Source: Blastococcus aggregatus (GTDB taxonomy: Bacteria > Actinomycetota > Actinomycetes > Mycobacteriales > Geodermatophilaceae). From it: a stretch of 64,000 bases of DNA. Under the pieces are notes generated by a model. That model had not been told where the DNA came from. It ran no database searches and worked only from the letters and a program-made list of their open reading frames with translations. Below are positions 8,946 to 18,495 of the stretch, one piece after another. The position numbers and the translations under genes were made by a program. The stretch covers positions 868,001-932,000 of the forward strand of contig NZ_OBQI01000001.1 in assembly GCF_900221005.1 (NCBI RefSeq), written 5' to 3'. Position 1 is the first letter of the stretch, and every line of letters starts with the position of its first letter.

Positions 8946-9767
8946 TCAGAACGCGGGCAGGACCGCGCCCTCGTAGGTGTCCTCGATGAACTGGCGGACC
9001 TCGTCGGAGTGCAGCAGCTCCTCGAGCTGCTGGATGCGCTCGTCGTCCTCGTCACCACTGCGGACGACGAGCAGGTTGGCGTTCGGGTTGCCCTCGGCCT
9101 CCTCGAGCACCAGCGCGTCCTCGGCCGGCGAGAGGTCGGCGTCGATCGCGTAGTTGCCGTTGATCACCGCGGCGTCGACGTCGACCAGCGAGCGGGGCAG
9201 CTGCGCGGCCTCGACCTCCTGGATCTCCAGGTTCTTCGGGTTCTCGTCGATGTCCAGGGCCGTCGGCGCCTTGTCCCCGGTGTCGGCCAGCGTGAGCAGG
9301 TCGTTGCTCTCGAGCAGGCGCAGCGCGCGGGCGGCGTTGGTCGGGTCGTTCGGGATCGCCACCGTCGCGCCGTCGGGGAGGTCGGCGACGTCGGTCAGCG
9401 TCGCGGAGTAGAGGCCCAGCGGCTCGATGTGCACCGGCTCCAGGGCGGTGAAGTCGTAGCCGGCGTTGGCCTCCTGCTCCTCCAGGTAGGGCACGGTCTG
9501 GAAGAAGTTCGCGTCCAGCGAGCCGTCGTCGAGAGCGACGTTCGGCTGCACGTAGTCGGTGAACTCGACGACGTCGAGGTCGAGGCCGGCGTCCTCGGCC
9601 AGCTCCTCGTCGATGAACCGCAGGATCTCCGCGTGCGGCACCGGGGAGGCCCCGACGCGCAGCGGCTCGTCGGCCCCGGAGAGCTCGGCGTCACCCCCGC
9701 ACGCGGACATGCCGAGCAGCGCGGCGGTCGCGACGGCGGCCAGGGCGGACCTACGGGGGCGGTTCAT
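8946..9767 (-). CDS. metQ: MetQ/NlpA family methionine-binding lipoprotein
   Basis: 273 residues with a good AGGAG site before the ATG. Residues 1-23 are a lipoprotein signal with lipobox LGMSAC. The rest matches the NlpA/MetQ family: LRVGASPVPHAEIL near residue 36, a DYVQPNVALDDGSLDANFFQ segment that is close to invariant in MetQ, then IPNDPTNAARALRLL. It binds methionine (sometimes both isomers) outside the membrane for MetI-MetN. Third gene of the metN-metI-metQ operon, 42 bases after metI. Confidence 0.93.
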   Translation of the reverse strand: MNRPRRSALAAVATAALLGMSACGGDAELSGADEPLRVGASPVPHAEILRFIDEELAEDAGLDLDVVEFTDYVQPNVALDDGSLDANFFQTVPYLEEQEANAGYDFTALEPVHIEPLGLYSATLTDVADLPDGATVAIPNDPTNAARALRLLESNDLLTLADTGDKAPTALDIDENPKNLEIQEVEAAQLPRSLVDVDAAVINGNYAIDADLSPAEDALVLEEAEGNPNANLLVVRSGDEDDERIQQLEELLHSDEVRQFIEDTYEGAVLPAF

Positions 9768-9809
9768 GGTGGATCTCCTTGCGACGTGGGCGGTGCGGGG
9801 TACGGGAGG

Positions 9810-10469
9810 TCAGACGTGCGCGAGCCGGCGGGCCCAGCGGTCGCCGGCCCACTGCAGGAGCTGCACGAGCACCAGCAGCAGGACGACGGTCGTCAGGGTG
9901 ATGTCGGTGCGGAACTGCTGGTAGCCGTAGCGGATGGCGAAGTCGCCCAGCCCCCCGCCGCCGATGGCCCCGGCCATCGCGGAGTAGCTGATCAGCGCCA
10001 CGACGGTGACGGTGACGCCGGCGACCAGCGACGGCAGCGCCTCCGGCAGCAGCACCGTGCGGACGACGTCCCGCCGGCGCGCGCCCATGGACAAGGTCGC
10101 CTCGACCTTGCCGTGGCTCACCTCGCGCAGGCTGGTCTCCACCAGCCGGGCGAGGAACGGGACGGCGCCGATGGTGAGCGGGACGATCGTCGCCGTCGAG
10201 CCGATCGTGGTGCCGACGAGGCCGCGGGTCACCGGTGCGACCAGCACCAGCAGGATGATGAACGGCAGCGACCGGCCCAGGTTGACGACCAGGCCGAGCG
10301 CCCGGTTGAACACCGGCCGGGGGGAGAGCGCGCCGGGTGCGGTGATGGTGAGCAGCACGCCGAGCGGCACCCCGATCAGCACGGTGAGCACCGTGGAGAC
10401 GCCGACCATGTAGAGGGTGTCCCAGGTGGCCTCGGCCAGCTGCGGAGCGATCCGGGACCAGTCGTTCAC
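9810..10469 (-). CDS. metI: Methionine ABC transporter permease MetI
   Basis: 219 residues with five predicted membrane helices, the usual length for MetI. The family motifs are clear: TLYMVGVSTVLTVLIGVPLG, NLGRSLPFIILLV, and the Gly-rich AMAGAIGGGGLGDFAIRYGYQQF segment near the C-terminus. The GTG start overlaps the metN stop by GTGA, so the two are translationally coupled. It forms the membrane channel of the methionine importer. Confidence 0.94.
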   Translation of the reverse strand: MNDWSRIAPQLAEATWDTLYMVGVSTVLTVLIGVPLGVLLTITAPGALSPRPVFNRALGLVVNLGRSLPFIILLVLVAPVTRGLVGTTIGSTATIVPLTIGAVPFLARLVETSLREVSHGKVEATLSMGARRRDVVRTVLLPEALPSLVAGVTVTVVALISYSAMAGAIGGGGLGDFAIRYGYQQFRTDITLTTVVLLLVLVQLLQWAGDRWARRLAHV

Positions 10470-11557
10470 CGCTGCACGTCCGGGGAGTCGAGGAGGCGGG
10501 CGAAGGCGGGCGCCTGCCCCGCGGGGTCGGGCTCCGGTTCGGTCAGGTCGACCGGCACCGGCTCGTCGCCGGGCAGCGCCCGCTCGACCAGCGAGCCGCC
10601 GTCCCGGAGCCGCTGCAGCGCCGGGTCCAGCCGGCCGTCGTCGCCGGTCACGGCCAGCAGTAGACGGCCGAAGCGCCGGCCGGCCACGGTCTCCACCGAG
10701 CCGCCGACGATCTCGACGTCGAGCCCCAGCTCGCCGGCGAGGGTACGCAGCACCCGGCCCTCCGGCGCGGACTCGGTGACGGTGATCCGCACGAGGTCTC
10801 CGCGGGTGTCGGTGACCGCGGGCGCGGGCAGCAGCTGGGCGGCCAGGGGCGAGTGCGGTCGGGTGAGCACCTCGGCGAGCGGGCCGCCGTCGACCACCTT
10901 CCCGCGGTCGAGCAGCACGGCGCTGTCGCAGACCGCGCGGACCACGGCCATCTCGTGGGTGATGAGCAGCACGGTCAGGCCCAGCTCGGCGCGGACCTGA
11001 CGCAGCAGGTCGAGCACCCCGGCGGTGCTCGCCGGGTCGAGCGCGCTGGTCGCCTCGTCGCAGAGCAGCACCTTCGGGCGGGCGGCCAGGGCTCGGGCGA
11101 TGGCCACGCGCTGCTTCTGGCCGCCGGAGAGCTGGCCCGGGCGGGAGCCGTGCCGGTCGGCCAGCCCCACCAGGTCCAGCAGGTCGGCGACGCGGGCGCG
11201 GCGCTCGGCCCGGCCCATGCCGGCGAGCTCCAGCGGGTGCTCGACGTTGCCGGCGGCGGTGCGGGAGTCCAGCAGGTTGAAGTGCTGGAACACCATGCCG
11301 ACGGTGCGCCGGGCCTTCCGGACGCCGTCGTCGTCGAGGTCGGTGAGCACCTGGCCGTCGACGACGACCCGGCCCGAGGTCGGCCGTTCGAGCAGGTTCA
11401 CCAGGCGGGCGAGGGTGCTCTTGCCCGAGCCGCTGGGGCCGACGACGCCGGCGAACTCCCCCGCGGCGACCGACAGCGAGACGCCGTCGACTGCGGTCAC
11501 CTCGGCCGCCCCGCGGCGGGCGGGGAAGACCTTGCGGACGTCGGTCAGTTCGATCAC
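10466..11557 (-). CDS. metN: Methionine ABC transporter ATPase MetN with NIL domain
   Basis: 363 residues. Walker [11 protein letters not shown]-loop MVFQHFN, signature LSGGQKQR and Walker [14 protein letters not shown] are all present. The last ~80 residues form a NIL (ACT-like) domain, which in MetN binds methionine and shuts the transporter when internal methionine is high. I chose GTG 11557 (VIELTDVRK) because GAGG lies five bases upstream; a frame to GTG 11590 adds 11 residues. Transcription probably starts upstream of a short leader peptide gene, with a hairpin in between. Confidence 0.94.
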   Translation of the reverse strand: MIELTDVRKVFPARRGAAEVTAVDGVSLSVAAGEFAGVVGPSGSGKSTLARLVNLLERPTSGRVVVDGQVLTDLDDDGVRKARRTVGMVFQHFNLLDSRTAAGNVEHPLELAGMGRAERRARVADLLDLVGLADRHGSRPGQLSGGQKQRVAIARALAARPKVLLCDEATSALDPASTAGVLDLLRQVRAELGLTVLLITHEMAVVRAVCDSAVLLDRGKVVDGGPLAEVLTRPHSPLAAQLLPAPAVTDTRGDLVRITVTESAPEGRVLRTLAGELGLDVEIVGGSVETVAGRRFGRLLLAVTGDDGRLDPALQRLRDGGSLVERALPGDEPVPVDLTEPEPDPAGQAPAFARLLDSPDVQR

Positions 11558-11604
11558 GGGGGCCTCGGCGGGAGCTCGGTGGTACGGCACGGGACGGGCG
11601 CCGG

Positions 11605-11621
11605 GCCGGGGTACCCCCGGC
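11605..11621 (-). promoter_or_regulatory. Hairpin between leader peptide and metN (possible attenuator)
   Basis: GCCGGGG and CCCCGGC pair perfectly over 7 bases around a TAC loop. It falls between the stop of the short leader frame (11641) and the metN start (11557). It could be a small attenuator or a structure affecting ribosome access to metN. No U-tract follows, so translation-linked or Rho-linked control is as likely as intrinsic termination. Confidence 0.4.
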
Positions 11622-11640
11622 GGGCGCGAACAGTCCGGAG

Positions 11641-11709
11641 CTAGAGCCGGCTGGCCGTGCGCATGAGGTCGATGGCGCGCCGACGCGTCAGCACACCCCC
11701 GCCCACCAT
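11641..11709 (-). CDS. Putative leader peptide of the methionine transporter operon
   Basis: A 22-codon frame starting [15 protein letters not shown] and ending RTASRL-stop, 84 bases upstream of metN on the same strand. The core LTRRRxIDLxRxAS resembles the short actinobacterial leader peptides (LTxRRHxDLxRxxS type) that precede sulfur and cysteine/methionine genes. Unlike many of those it ends without a Cys run; one Met codon follows IDL. A G-rich stretch (GGGGGATG) precedes the ATG at a somewhat long spacing. An in-frame GTG five codons later is an alternative start. Function as a sensor of amino-acid supply is inferred from position and resemblance only. Confidence 0.5.
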   Translation of the reverse strand: MVGGGVLTRRRAIDLMRTASRL

Positions 11710-11805
11710 CGGTCGATCATCCCCCGCCGCGGGCGTTCCGGCCACGGACCGCGACCGGATGTGAGAGAACGCTCAACCAGTTCGGCGCCCCTCCCCCCAC
11801 CCCCC

Positions 11806-11850
11806 GGACTTCCGGTGCAGGAAGTCCGGGACTTCCGGTGCAGGAAGTCC
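11806..11850. repeat. Paired 22-bp palindromes, locus A
   Basis: Two copies, 11806-11827 and 11829-11850, in the same orientation and one base apart. Each is an 8-base stem GGACTTCC/GGAAGTCC with loop GGTGCA. They lie 24 bases beyond the recR stop codon and may also end recR transcription. Members of a family with eight copies in this window. Confidence 0.85.
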
Positions 11851-11873
11851 GTCGCGGACGCCGGGATCCGCTC

Positions 11874-12473
11874 TCAGGCGGTGATGGTGCGGCGGCCCTC
11901 GAACGCGCGCCCCAGCGTGACCTCGTCGGCGTACTCCAGGTCACCGCCGACGGGCAGGCCGCTGGCCAGCCGGCTCACGGTCAGCCCCATCGGGCCGACC
12001 AGCCGGGCCAGGTAGGCGGCGGTCGCCTCGCCCTCGAGGTTCGGGTCGGTGGCGATGATGAGCTCGGTGATGCCGCTGTTCATGAGCCGGGTCATGAGCT
12101 CCTTGACCCGCAGGTCGTCGGGGCCCACGCCGTCGATCGGGCTGATCGCGCCGCCGAGCACGTGGTAGCGGCCGCGGAACTCGCGGGTCCGCTCGATCGC
12201 GACGACGTCCTTGGGCTCCTCGACGACGCAGATGACGTCCTCGGAGCGGCGCGGGTCGCGGCAGATCCGGCACTGCTCGGCCTCGGCGACGTTGTAGCAG
12301 GTCACGCAGAAGCGGACCTCGGCCTGCACCCGGTTGAGCGCGGCCACGAGCCGGCCGACGTCTGCGGATTCCGACGCGAGCAGGTGGAAGGCGATCCGCT
12401 GCGCGCTCTTGGGCCCGACGCCGGGGAGGCGGCCGAGCTCGTCGATGAGGTCCTGGACGGCGCCCTCGTACAC
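11874..12473 (-). CDS. recR: Recombination mediator protein RecR
   Basis: 199 residues, the normal RecR length, from GTG 12473 with GAGG six bases upstream. The helix-hairpin-helix [20 protein letters not shown] opens the protein, followed by the four-Cys zinc finger ([16 protein letters not shown]), and then a Toprim domain with [14 protein letters not shown] and the [15 protein letters not shown] segment. RecR works with RecO/RecF to load RecA at gaps. It lies downstream of dnaX and ybaB, the classical dnaX-ybaB-recR order. Confidence 0.96.
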   Translation of the reverse strand: MYEGAVQDLIDELGRLPGVGPKSAQRIAFHLLASESADVGRLVAALNRVQAEVRFCVTCYNVAEAEQCRICRDPRRSEDVICVVEEPKDVVAIERTREFRGRYHVLGGAISPIDGVGPDDLRVKELMTRLMNSGITELIIATDPNLEGEATAAYLARLVGPMGLTVSRLASGLPVGGDLEYADEVTLGRAFEGRRTITA

Positions 12474-12510
12474 GGTGTTCCTCGATCTCTGGGGTGTGGA
12501 GAGGCGCCGG

Positions 12511-12855
12511 TCAGAAGCCGGGCAGGCCCAGGCCGCCGCCAGGGCCACCGAGCCCGCCGGCCAGCGGGCCCATGGTGTCGGCCGCCAGCTCGTCGACGGC
12601 ACGCTTGGCATCGCGGACGGCGGCGACGACGAGGTCCTGGAGCGTCTCCAGGTCGTCGGGGTCGACCGCGGCCGGGGCGATGGTGAGCGCGGTCAGCTCG
12701 CCGGCGCCGGTCATGGTCGCCGAGACCAGCCCGCCGCCGGCGGTGCCGGTGACCTCGCGCCCGGCGAGCTCCTCCTGCGCGGCGACGAGCTGCTGCTGCA
12801 TCTGCTGCGCCTGCTGCATGAGCTGCGACAGGTCGGGCATGCCGGAGGGGTTCAT
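12511..12855 (-). CDS. YbaB/EbfC family nucleoid-associated protein
   Basis: 114 residues, start at ATG 12855 ([23 protein letters not shown]) or the internal ATG 12840. The Gln-rich N-terminal helix and the [22 protein letters not shown] strand region are typical of YbaB, a small dimeric DNA-binding protein. The C-terminus is Gly/Leu/Pro-rich, as is common in actinobacteria. It lies between dnaX and recR, its conserved place in most bacteria. No clear ribosome binding site is seen for either start. Confidence 0.93.
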   Translation of the reverse strand: MNPSGMPDLSQLMQQAQQMQQQLVAAQEELAGREVTGTAGGGLVSATMTGAGELTALTIAPAAVDPDDLETLQDLVVAAVRDAKRAVDELAADTMGPLAGGLGGPGGGLGLPGF

Positions 12856-12932
12856 GGTTCGAGAGTAGGCCGCGGATACGACGCGCAGCGGCTTCCCGCC
12901 GACCTCTGGGGCGGGTGGTGCGGGCGCCGCGG

Positions 12933-15182
12933 TCAGGAGTCGATCGGGCGGGCGCCGAGCTGGGTGCGCAGCAGCGACAGGGCCGCCTGCTCGGGGTCGA
13001 CGGCGGGCTCGCGCTCGCTCTCGGGCCGGGACGCCTCCGCCGCGCGCTCGGCCATGAGCTCGCGCGCCTCGGCGGCCTCCGCCGCGTCCGCCGCCTCGCG
13101 GGCGTCCTCCTTGCTGACCGCCGGCCCCGGTGCCACGGCGCCCTCGACGACGACCTGCACCTTCCAGCGGACGCCGAGCAGCTCCTGGAGCGAGCCACGG
13201 ATGACGTCGCGGTTCAGGTCCTCGCCCAGCATCTTCGCCAGGGCCGGCGAGGTGGCGGTCAGCGTGAGGACGCCGTTCGCGAGGTCGTGCACCTGGGCGC
13301 TCTTGAGCAGCGCCTCGGTGGTCCGCTTGTGGCCGCGGACGATCTTGAGCAGCTCGGGCCACACCCGCCGGACGTCGCTGGTGTTCAGCGTCCCCTCGGA
13401 CTCCGGGTTGGCCGACACCACCGGCGTGGGCTCGCCGCCCCGGGGCGCGGGCGAGGACTCCGCGGCGGGGCGCGGTGCGGCCTCGGACCGGGGCTCCTCG
13501 ACCCGGGCCGCGGCGGCGCGCACGGCTTCGGGCTGGGCCGGGTGCGGCCAGTCCTCGTCGTCGGTGGGCTCGGGCGGTAGCGGGATGTCGGGCTCGCCGG
13601 CCGCCGGGCGGGCGGTCGGCGGCCCCGCCGGGGCCGCGGGTCGGGCGGCCGCGGCGGCAGCGCCGGCGGCGGCCGCGGTGGCCCGGGCGCCGGAGCCGGG
13701 CTGCACGGTCTCCGGCCAGTCGTCGGCGGCGGCAGCGGTGGCCGCGGGCGCCGGCGTCGCGGTCGGCGCGGCCGGCTCCCGGCGCTGGGAGGGGCGGACG
13801 TACCCGGCGGCCGCGGCGGCCGGCTGCTCGCGCACGGGCGCGGGCGCGGCGGCCGGCTCCGGGGCGCGGACGGGCTCGGGGGCGGCGACGGGGGCGCGGG
13901 CCGGCTCGGGGGCACGGGCCGGCTCACGGACGGCCGCCGGCCGCGGTTCGGCGGCGCGTGCCGGCTCCGGCGGTGCGGCTGCCATCGCTCCACCGCCCAC
14001 CCGGCCGGCGTGCTCGCCGGCGATCGACATCCGCCGCTCGAGGCGCTCGAGCCGCTGCAGCGTGGCCACCGCGGAGCCGTCGACGCCGGGCAGCAGCATG
14101 CGGGCGCACACGAGCTCGAGCAGCAGCCGCGGCGCCGTCGTCCCCCGCATCTCGGTGAGCCCCTCGTGCACGGTGTCGGCCATGCGCGACAGCGTCGCCG
14201 AGCCCAGCGCCTGCGCCTGCTGGCTCATCAGGTCCAGCCGGTCGGAGTGCGAGTCGAGCAGCCCGTTGCCCCCGGCGTCGGGCACCGCGTCCAGCACGAT
14301 CAGGTCACGCAGCCGGTCGAGCAGGTCGGTGGCGAACCGACGCGGATCGTGCCCGGCCTCGACCACCCGGTCGACGGCGCGGAAGACGCCGGCGGCGTCG
14401 TGCGCGGCGAGGGCGTCGATGGTCTCGTCGAGCAGCGCGTCGTCGGTGACGCCGAGCAGGCCGACCGCGGTGCGGTAGGTGACGCCCTCGGGACCGGCGC
14501 CGGCGAGCAGCTGGTCGAGGATGGACAGCGAGTCGCGCACCGACCCGCCACCGGCGCGCACGACGAGCGGGAAGACCGTCGGCTCGACCGTGACGCCCTC
14601 GGCCTCGCAGGTCCGCTCCAGCAGCCCGCGCAGCGTCGTCGGCGGCACGAGGCGGAAGGGGTAGTGGTGCGTGCGCGACCGGATGGTGGGCAGCACCTTG
14701 TCCGGCTCCGTCGTCGCGAAGACGAAGACCAGGAACTCCGGCGGCTCCTCGACCACCTTCAGCAGGGCGTTGAAGCCCTGCGTGGTGACCATGTGCGCCT
14801 CGTCGACGATGTAGACCTTGTAGCGGCTGTTGACCGGCGCGAAGAACGCCCGCTCGCGGAGGTCGCGGGCGTCGTCGACGCCACCGTGGCTGGCCGCGTC
14901 GATCTCCATGACGTCCAGCGACCCCGGGCCGTCGGGCGCCAGGGCGATGCAGGACCCGCACACGCCGCACGGGGTGGACGTCGGGCCCTGCTCGCAGTTG
15001 AGCGAGCGGGCCAGGATCCGCGCCGAGGACGTCTTGCCGCAGCCGCGCGGGCCGCTGAAGAGGTAGGCGTGGTTGATCCGGCCGCCGTCGACCGCGTTCA
15101 TCAGCGGCCCGGTGACGTGCTCCTGCCCGACCACCTCGGCGAAGGTCGCCGGGCGGTACTTCCGGTACAGAGCCAGGGCCAC
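12933..15182 (-). CDS. dnaX: DNA polymerase III subunit gamma/tau
   Basis: 749 residues, starting [20 protein letters not shown]. Walker A is GPRGCGKTS (44-52) and the zinc-binding cysteines are C63, C72, C75 and C78. IVDEAHMVT gives Walker B and [10 protein letters not shown] the sensor region of this clamp-loader ATPase. Residues ~395-560 are an Ala/Pro/Glu-rich linker of low complexity, and the C-terminal ~150 residues look like a tau-type domain. It loads the sliding clamp and tethers polymerases at the fork. No clear frameshift signal for a separate gamma form was seen. Confidence 0.96.
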   Translation of the reverse strand: MALALYRKYRPATFAEVVGQEHVTGPLMNAVDGGRINHAYLFSGPRGCGKTSSARILARSLNCEQGPTSTPCGVCGSCIALAPDGPGSLDVMEIDAASHGGVDDARDLRERAFFAPVNSRYKVYIVDEAHMVTTQGFNALLKVVEEPPEFLVFVFATTEPDKVLPTIRSRTHHYPFRLVPPTTLRGLLERTCEAEGVTVEPTVFPLVVRAGGGSVRDSLSILDQLLAGAGPEGVTYRTAVGLLGVTDDALLDETIDALAAHDAAGVFRAVDRVVEAGHDPRRFATDLLDRLRDLIVLDAVPDAGGNGLLDSHSDRLDLMSQQAQALGSATLSRMADTVHEGLTEMRGTTAPRLLLELVCARMLLPGVDGSAVATLQRLERLERRMSIAGEHAGRVGGGAMAAAPPEPARAAEPRPAAVREPARAPEPARAPVAAPEPVRAPEPAAAPAPVREQPAAAAAGYVRPSQRREPAAPTATPAPAATAAAADDWPETVQPGSGARATAAAAGAAAAAARPAAPAGPPTARPAAGEPDIPLPPEPTDDEDWPHPAQPEAVRAAAARVEEPRSEAAPRPAAESSPAPRGGEPTPVVSANPESEGTLNTSDVRRVWPELLKIVRGHKRTTEALLKSAQVHDLANGVLTLTATSPALAKMLGEDLNRDVIRGSLQELLGVRWKVQVVVEGAVAPGPAVSKEDAREAADAAEAAEARELMAERAAEASRPESEREPAVDPEQAALSLLRTQLGARPIDS

Positions 15183-15241
15183 GGGGCGAGGTTACGTTGC
15201 CCCTCCGACGCTCCGGTCACGTTCCCGGGCCGCCGTGCGGC

Positions 15242-15907
15242 TCAGCGGGTCAGGTGCAGCAGGAACTCCACGGCACCGGCGTCCTCGACGCGGACGAAGC
15301 CGAGGTCCGGCGGGTCGATCCCGTGGTCGGCGAAGGTCACCGGCACCGATCCGGAGACGTCGACCCCCTCGGGCGTGCGGACGACGGAGAGCTCGGTGCG
15401 CACCTCGCGCGCCACCCCCTTGACCGTCAGCTCGCCCACGACCGGGACGGGCACGGGCGTGCCCGCGAGCTCGGGGAGCTCCACCGGCTCGGTCACCGCG
15501 AACGTGGCGGTCGGGAACTGCCCCACGTCCATCACGGTGTCGCGGAAGTAGCCGTCCCGACGGCCGTTGTCGGTGGCGATACCGGCCACGTCGACGGTCA
15601 CCTCCGCCGACGTCAGCGAGCCGCCCGCGACCTCGACCGAGCCGCTGACCTGGTCGGTCGTGCCGGCGACGGTGTTGTCGACGCCGTTGAGCACCTCGTC
15701 GACGCGGTACCCGGCGGTGGAGCCGGGCGCGACAGTCCAGGTGCCGTCGGTCTCCACCGAGAGCGTCGCGCCCTCGGGCTGCGCCACCACGGTCTCGGCC
15801 GGCGGCGCGTCCTCGTCCAGGGCCGCGTAGATCAGCGGTCCGGCTCCGAGTGCCAGGACGAGCAGCGCGAGGCCGCCCCCGACGATCCACCAGATGCGTC
15901 CACGCAT
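15242..15907 (-). CDS. YceI-like protein with N-terminal membrane anchor
   Basis: 221 residues from ATG 15907, chosen because GGGAG lies five bases upstream (a GTG two codons earlier has no such site). Residues ~4-29 are a membrane helix (WWIVGGGLALLVLALGAGPLIYAAL). The rest is a YceI lipocalin-like beta barrel: GTWTVAPGSTAGYRVDEVL, VTVDVAGIATDNGRRDGYFRD, and FPTATFAVTEP. YceI proteins bind long isoprenoid or amide lipids; the ligand here is unknown. It is probably anchored in the membrane with the barrel outside. Confidence 0.88.
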   Translation of the reverse strand: MRGRIWWIVGGGLALLVLALGAGPLIYAALDEDAPPAETVVAQPEGATLSVETDGTWTVAPGSTAGYRVDEVLNGVDNTVAGTTDQVSGSVEVAGGSLTSAEVTVDVAGIATDNGRRDGYFRDTVMDVGQFPTATFAVTEPVELPELAGTPVPVPVVGELTVKGVAREVRTELSVVRTPEGVDVSGSVPVTFADHGIDPPDLGFVRVEDAGAVEFLLHLTR

Positions 15908-16000
15908 GGCCACTCCCTGCTTGACGGTTCATGCATCGAAGCGCACGAACCTGGCAGGGAGCTGTGAAGCAGGTCACGATCGCGGGGCCGCGGAAAAGAA

Positions 16001-16093
16001 AGGGACCCCCCGCGCACCCGCCAGAGCCCGCTTATCCTTGCTGCCTTCCGGCCCTGGGGAGGTTCACAGGGTGACGCCACACGAGGGGTCGGG
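16001..16093 (-). ncRNA. ffs: Signal recognition particle RNA, small bacterial type
   Basis: The minus strand reads GACCCC at the 5' end and GGGGGTC at the 3' end as the closing helix. It carries the near-universal SRP RNA core CCAGGGCCGGAAGGCAGCAA with the GGAA tetraloop and the asymmetric loop bound by Ffh. Its ~93-base length fits the 4.5S form. The transcript strand continues into CCCTTTCTTTT at 15990-16005, which may end transcription. It lies between the YceI gene and tRNA-Ser, near dnaX. Exact ends are approximate. Confidence 0.93.
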
Positions 16094-16134
16094 ATCCACT
16101 GTAGAGCACTGCCGCCTCGCACCCGGGACGCGGG

Positions 16135-16170
16135 CGGGCCCGCCTCGTCCGGGAGGACGGGGCGGGCCCG
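16135..16170 (-). terminator. Hairpin after tRNA-Ser(GGA)
   Basis: A 16-bp stem with one G-T pair (16135-16150 with 16155-16170) and a GGGA loop. It begins 7 bases past the tRNA 3' end on the minus strand and lies before the SRP RNA gene. No U-tract, as usual for this window. Confidence 0.65.
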
Positions 16171-16176
16171 GTGCTG

Positions 16177-16261
16177 CGGAGGATGGGAGATTCGAACTCC
16201 CGAGGGTTTTATCCCAACCCGCTTTCCAAGCGAGCGCCATAGGCCACTAGGCGAATCCTCC
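16177..16261 (-). tRNA. tRNA-Ser(GGA)
   Basis: 85 bases with acceptor arms GGAGGAT/ATCCTCC, a long variable arm as in serine tRNAs, and the anticodon GGA within the loop CTTGGAAAG. The T-arm GGGAGTTCGAATCTCCC is present. CCA is not encoded. Confidence 0.95.
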
Positions 16262-16277
16262 AACTGCGGGTCCGATG

Positions 16278-18284
16278 CTACCGGGCGCCCCCGGCAAGCT
16301 GGGCACGGCTCTCGACGACGAGCACGGAGTCGGCCGCCGCGAGGCTCACGACCTCGCTCTTCCCCGGGTTGAGCCGCACCGCGCCGGTCGCCCCGACGCG
16401 GTAGCCGAGCACCGACTGGCCCCGGGCCGCGCCCGCCGCCACCACCGCACCGAACGGCACCGGGTCGCTGCCCACGTAGCGCTGCGCCGGCCCGAAGCTG
16501 AGCCGCGCGCCCTCGGGGTCGAACAGCTCGACGAAGACCTGCGCCAGCTCCGTCCGCTCCGAGAGCTGGGCGAGCATCAGGCTGGTCACCTCGTCGCTGA
16601 CGATCCAGTCGTCCACGCCGCCGGCCCGGACCAGCTCGACGTCGTCGCGCTCGAGCACCTCGGCCACGATCCGGACGGCCCGCTCGCCGCCGGCCGGCCA
16701 GGCCCGCCGCAGGGCGAGCAGGGTGAGCAGCGTCCGGGCGTCGCCGTCGGCGGCCTCCACCGCCTCGCGGTAGCTGAGCACGATGCCCTGGTCGTAGGCC
16801 TCGTCCCGGACGAGCGCCGCGAGCTCCTCGGGGCCGGCGCTGGTCGGGTGCACGCGGACGTCGGTGTGCTGCAGCCCCTCGATGCGGACATCGCCCGGAT
16901 CGACCAGCGACGGGTCGACGACGACGTCGACGACCGTGCCGGGCACGGCGAACTGGTCGAACTCCCGCACGACCTTGGCGCCGAGCAGGCTCCAGCCGAC
17001 GATCAGCAGCCGCTTGGGCAGCTGCACCTCGTCCTGGGGCAGAGCGGGCACGGGCACCGGCCAGGAGCGGGCGCCGGTGCAGCGGAAGGTGGAGTCGTCC
17101 TCCGCGACGGCGATGACCTGGTCGCCGTCCTCGAGGACCGTCGTCGCCGGCGGGTTGACCAGGATGCTGCCGTCGGCGCGGGCCAGGCCCAGGACGGCGG
17201 AGGTGTCGAAGGCGGTCAGCGCCTCGGCGTAGGTGCCGCCGGTGAGCTCGTCGAACGGGGCGAAGTAGATCTCGTCGCCGTCGAAGTCGATGAGGTCGCG
17301 GAGCACCTGCGACAGGCCGCTCTGCCGGCAGGACTGCGCGGTGATCTCGGCGATCACGTGGTCGGAGTTCACCGTGACGACGCGGCCGTCGGTGAGCGCG
17401 GCCAGGCTGTCGGCGTAGGTGGGGTCGGAGATCTCGGCGACCACGCGCGGGCCGGTGAAGTCCGGGTCGAGCGTCTTGATCGCGAGCACGGCGCGGATCG
17501 CATCGGCGTCCCCGTTGCCGGCGCTCATGACGATCACCGAGCGGGCGCCGAGCAGGTTGACCATCTCGAGGTCGGCGACCTTGGCCGGGGAGCCGGAGCG
17601 GCAGACCAGCCGGGTGGTGCCCGTGTCGCCGACCGCGGCCGACAGCGTGTCCTCCATGACCGTCTTGTCCTCGACGCCGAGGACGACGACGGCCGCGTGC
17701 TTCTCGCTGGCGTTGGCGACGACGAGCTCGGAGACGATCGCGGCGATCCGCGGGGACCAGCCGAGGACGACGGTGTGCCCGGACTCCAGGACGTCGCTGC
17801 GGCCCTTGCGCAGGCCCTCGATCCGCTGGTCGACGGCGTTGGCGATCAGGCCGATGAGGCTGCCGGCGATGAAGATGCCGGCGAGGGTGACGACGAAGGA
17901 GAGCAGCCGCATCGGCCAGCTGCTGTCACCGGCGAAGGTGCCGGCGTCGACGACGCGCAGCATCGCCTGCCAGATGCCCTCGGCCGGGTTGGGCACCGGG
18001 CCCTCGCCGTTGACGCCGTCGAGCCCGAAGGCCCAGAACGCCAGCCCGGCGACGACGAAGATCGCCAGCGTGAGCAGCGCCAGCCAGCCGATGACGACGC
18101 CGGCCCCGCGCGCCAGGGCGTTGTCGAACCGGTAGCGCAGCCGCTGGCCCGGCGTCGGCGTCGACGTGGGGCGCGGCGCCCGGTGCACCGGTGCGCCGGT
18201 CGCCGGCGCCGCCATGCGGGTGCGGCGGCTCACCGCCTTGCCCGGTCGCGCCGCCCGCGTCGTGGTGGTCCTGATCTCGCCCAT
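16278..18284 (-). CDS. CASTOR/POLLUX-related putative ion channel with NAD-binding domains
   Basis: 668 residues. A basic N-terminal tail is followed by a first helix (~62-86), a pore-loop-like stretch around VVDAGTFAGD (111-120), and a second helix (~123-150). The remaining ~500 residues form two Rossmann-type RCK-like regions; GHTVVLGWSPRIAAIVSEL begins at ~169 and LLIVGWSLLGAKVV marks the second. This is the layout of the bacterial relatives of the plant CASTOR/POLLUX channels, believed to conduct cations under ligand control. Ion and ligand are not known. Transcribed alone, divergent from the small gene at 18496. Confidence 0.85.
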   Translation of the reverse strand: MGEIRTTTTRAARPGKAVSRRTRMAAPATGAPVHRAPRPTSTPTPGQRLRYRFDNALARGAGVVIGWLALLTLAIFVVAGLAFWAFGLDGVNGEGPVPNPAEGIWQAMLRVVDAGTFAGDSSWPMRLLSFVVTLAGIFIAGSLIGLIANAVDQRIEGLRKGRSDVLESGHTVVLGWSPRIAAIVSELVVANASEKHAAVVVLGVEDKTVMEDTLSAAVGDTGTTRLVCRSGSPAKVADLEMVNLLGARSVIVMSAGNGDADAIRAVLAIKTLDPDFTGPRVVAEISDPTYADSLAALTDGRVVTVNSDHVIAEITAQSCRQSGLSQVLRDLIDFDGDEIYFAPFDELTGGTYAEALTAFDTSAVLGLARADGSILVNPPATTVLEDGDQVIAVAEDDSTFRCTGARSWPVPVPALPQDEVQLPKRLLIVGWSLLGAKVVREFDQFAVPGTVVDVVVDPSLVDPGDVRIEGLQHTDVRVHPTSAGPEELAALVRDEAYDQGIVLSYREAVEAADGDARTLLTLLALRRAWPAGGERAVRIVAEVLERDDVELVRAGGVDDWIVSDEVTSLMLAQLSERTELAQVFVELFDPEGARLSFGPAQRYVGSDPVPFGAVVAAGAARGQSVLGYRVGATGAVRLNPGKSEVVSLAAADSVLVVESRAQLAGGAR

Positions 18285-18495
18285 GCCCTGCCTCCGCCTG
18301 GAGCCGCGGCAGCCGGCGCCGAGATGGCCGGCCCGTCAGGCGGCCGGCGACAGGTTAGGGCATCCGACCAGGGACGATGCCGTTTCCTGCCCGCCGGGGT
18401 GGTTGAGTGTCCCGAGCGGCGGGCATGGGCGCACGGATAGGGCACCAGCGGCCCCGGGGAGTGCTCCCCGGCGGCGACCGGAGGAGGAGGCGGAC

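Noticed and set aside
12334-14478. A 714-codon plus-strand frame opposite recR, ybaB and dnaX
   Set aside because: It is antisense to three well-supported genes and has Ser/Ala/Arg low-complexity text with no family match.
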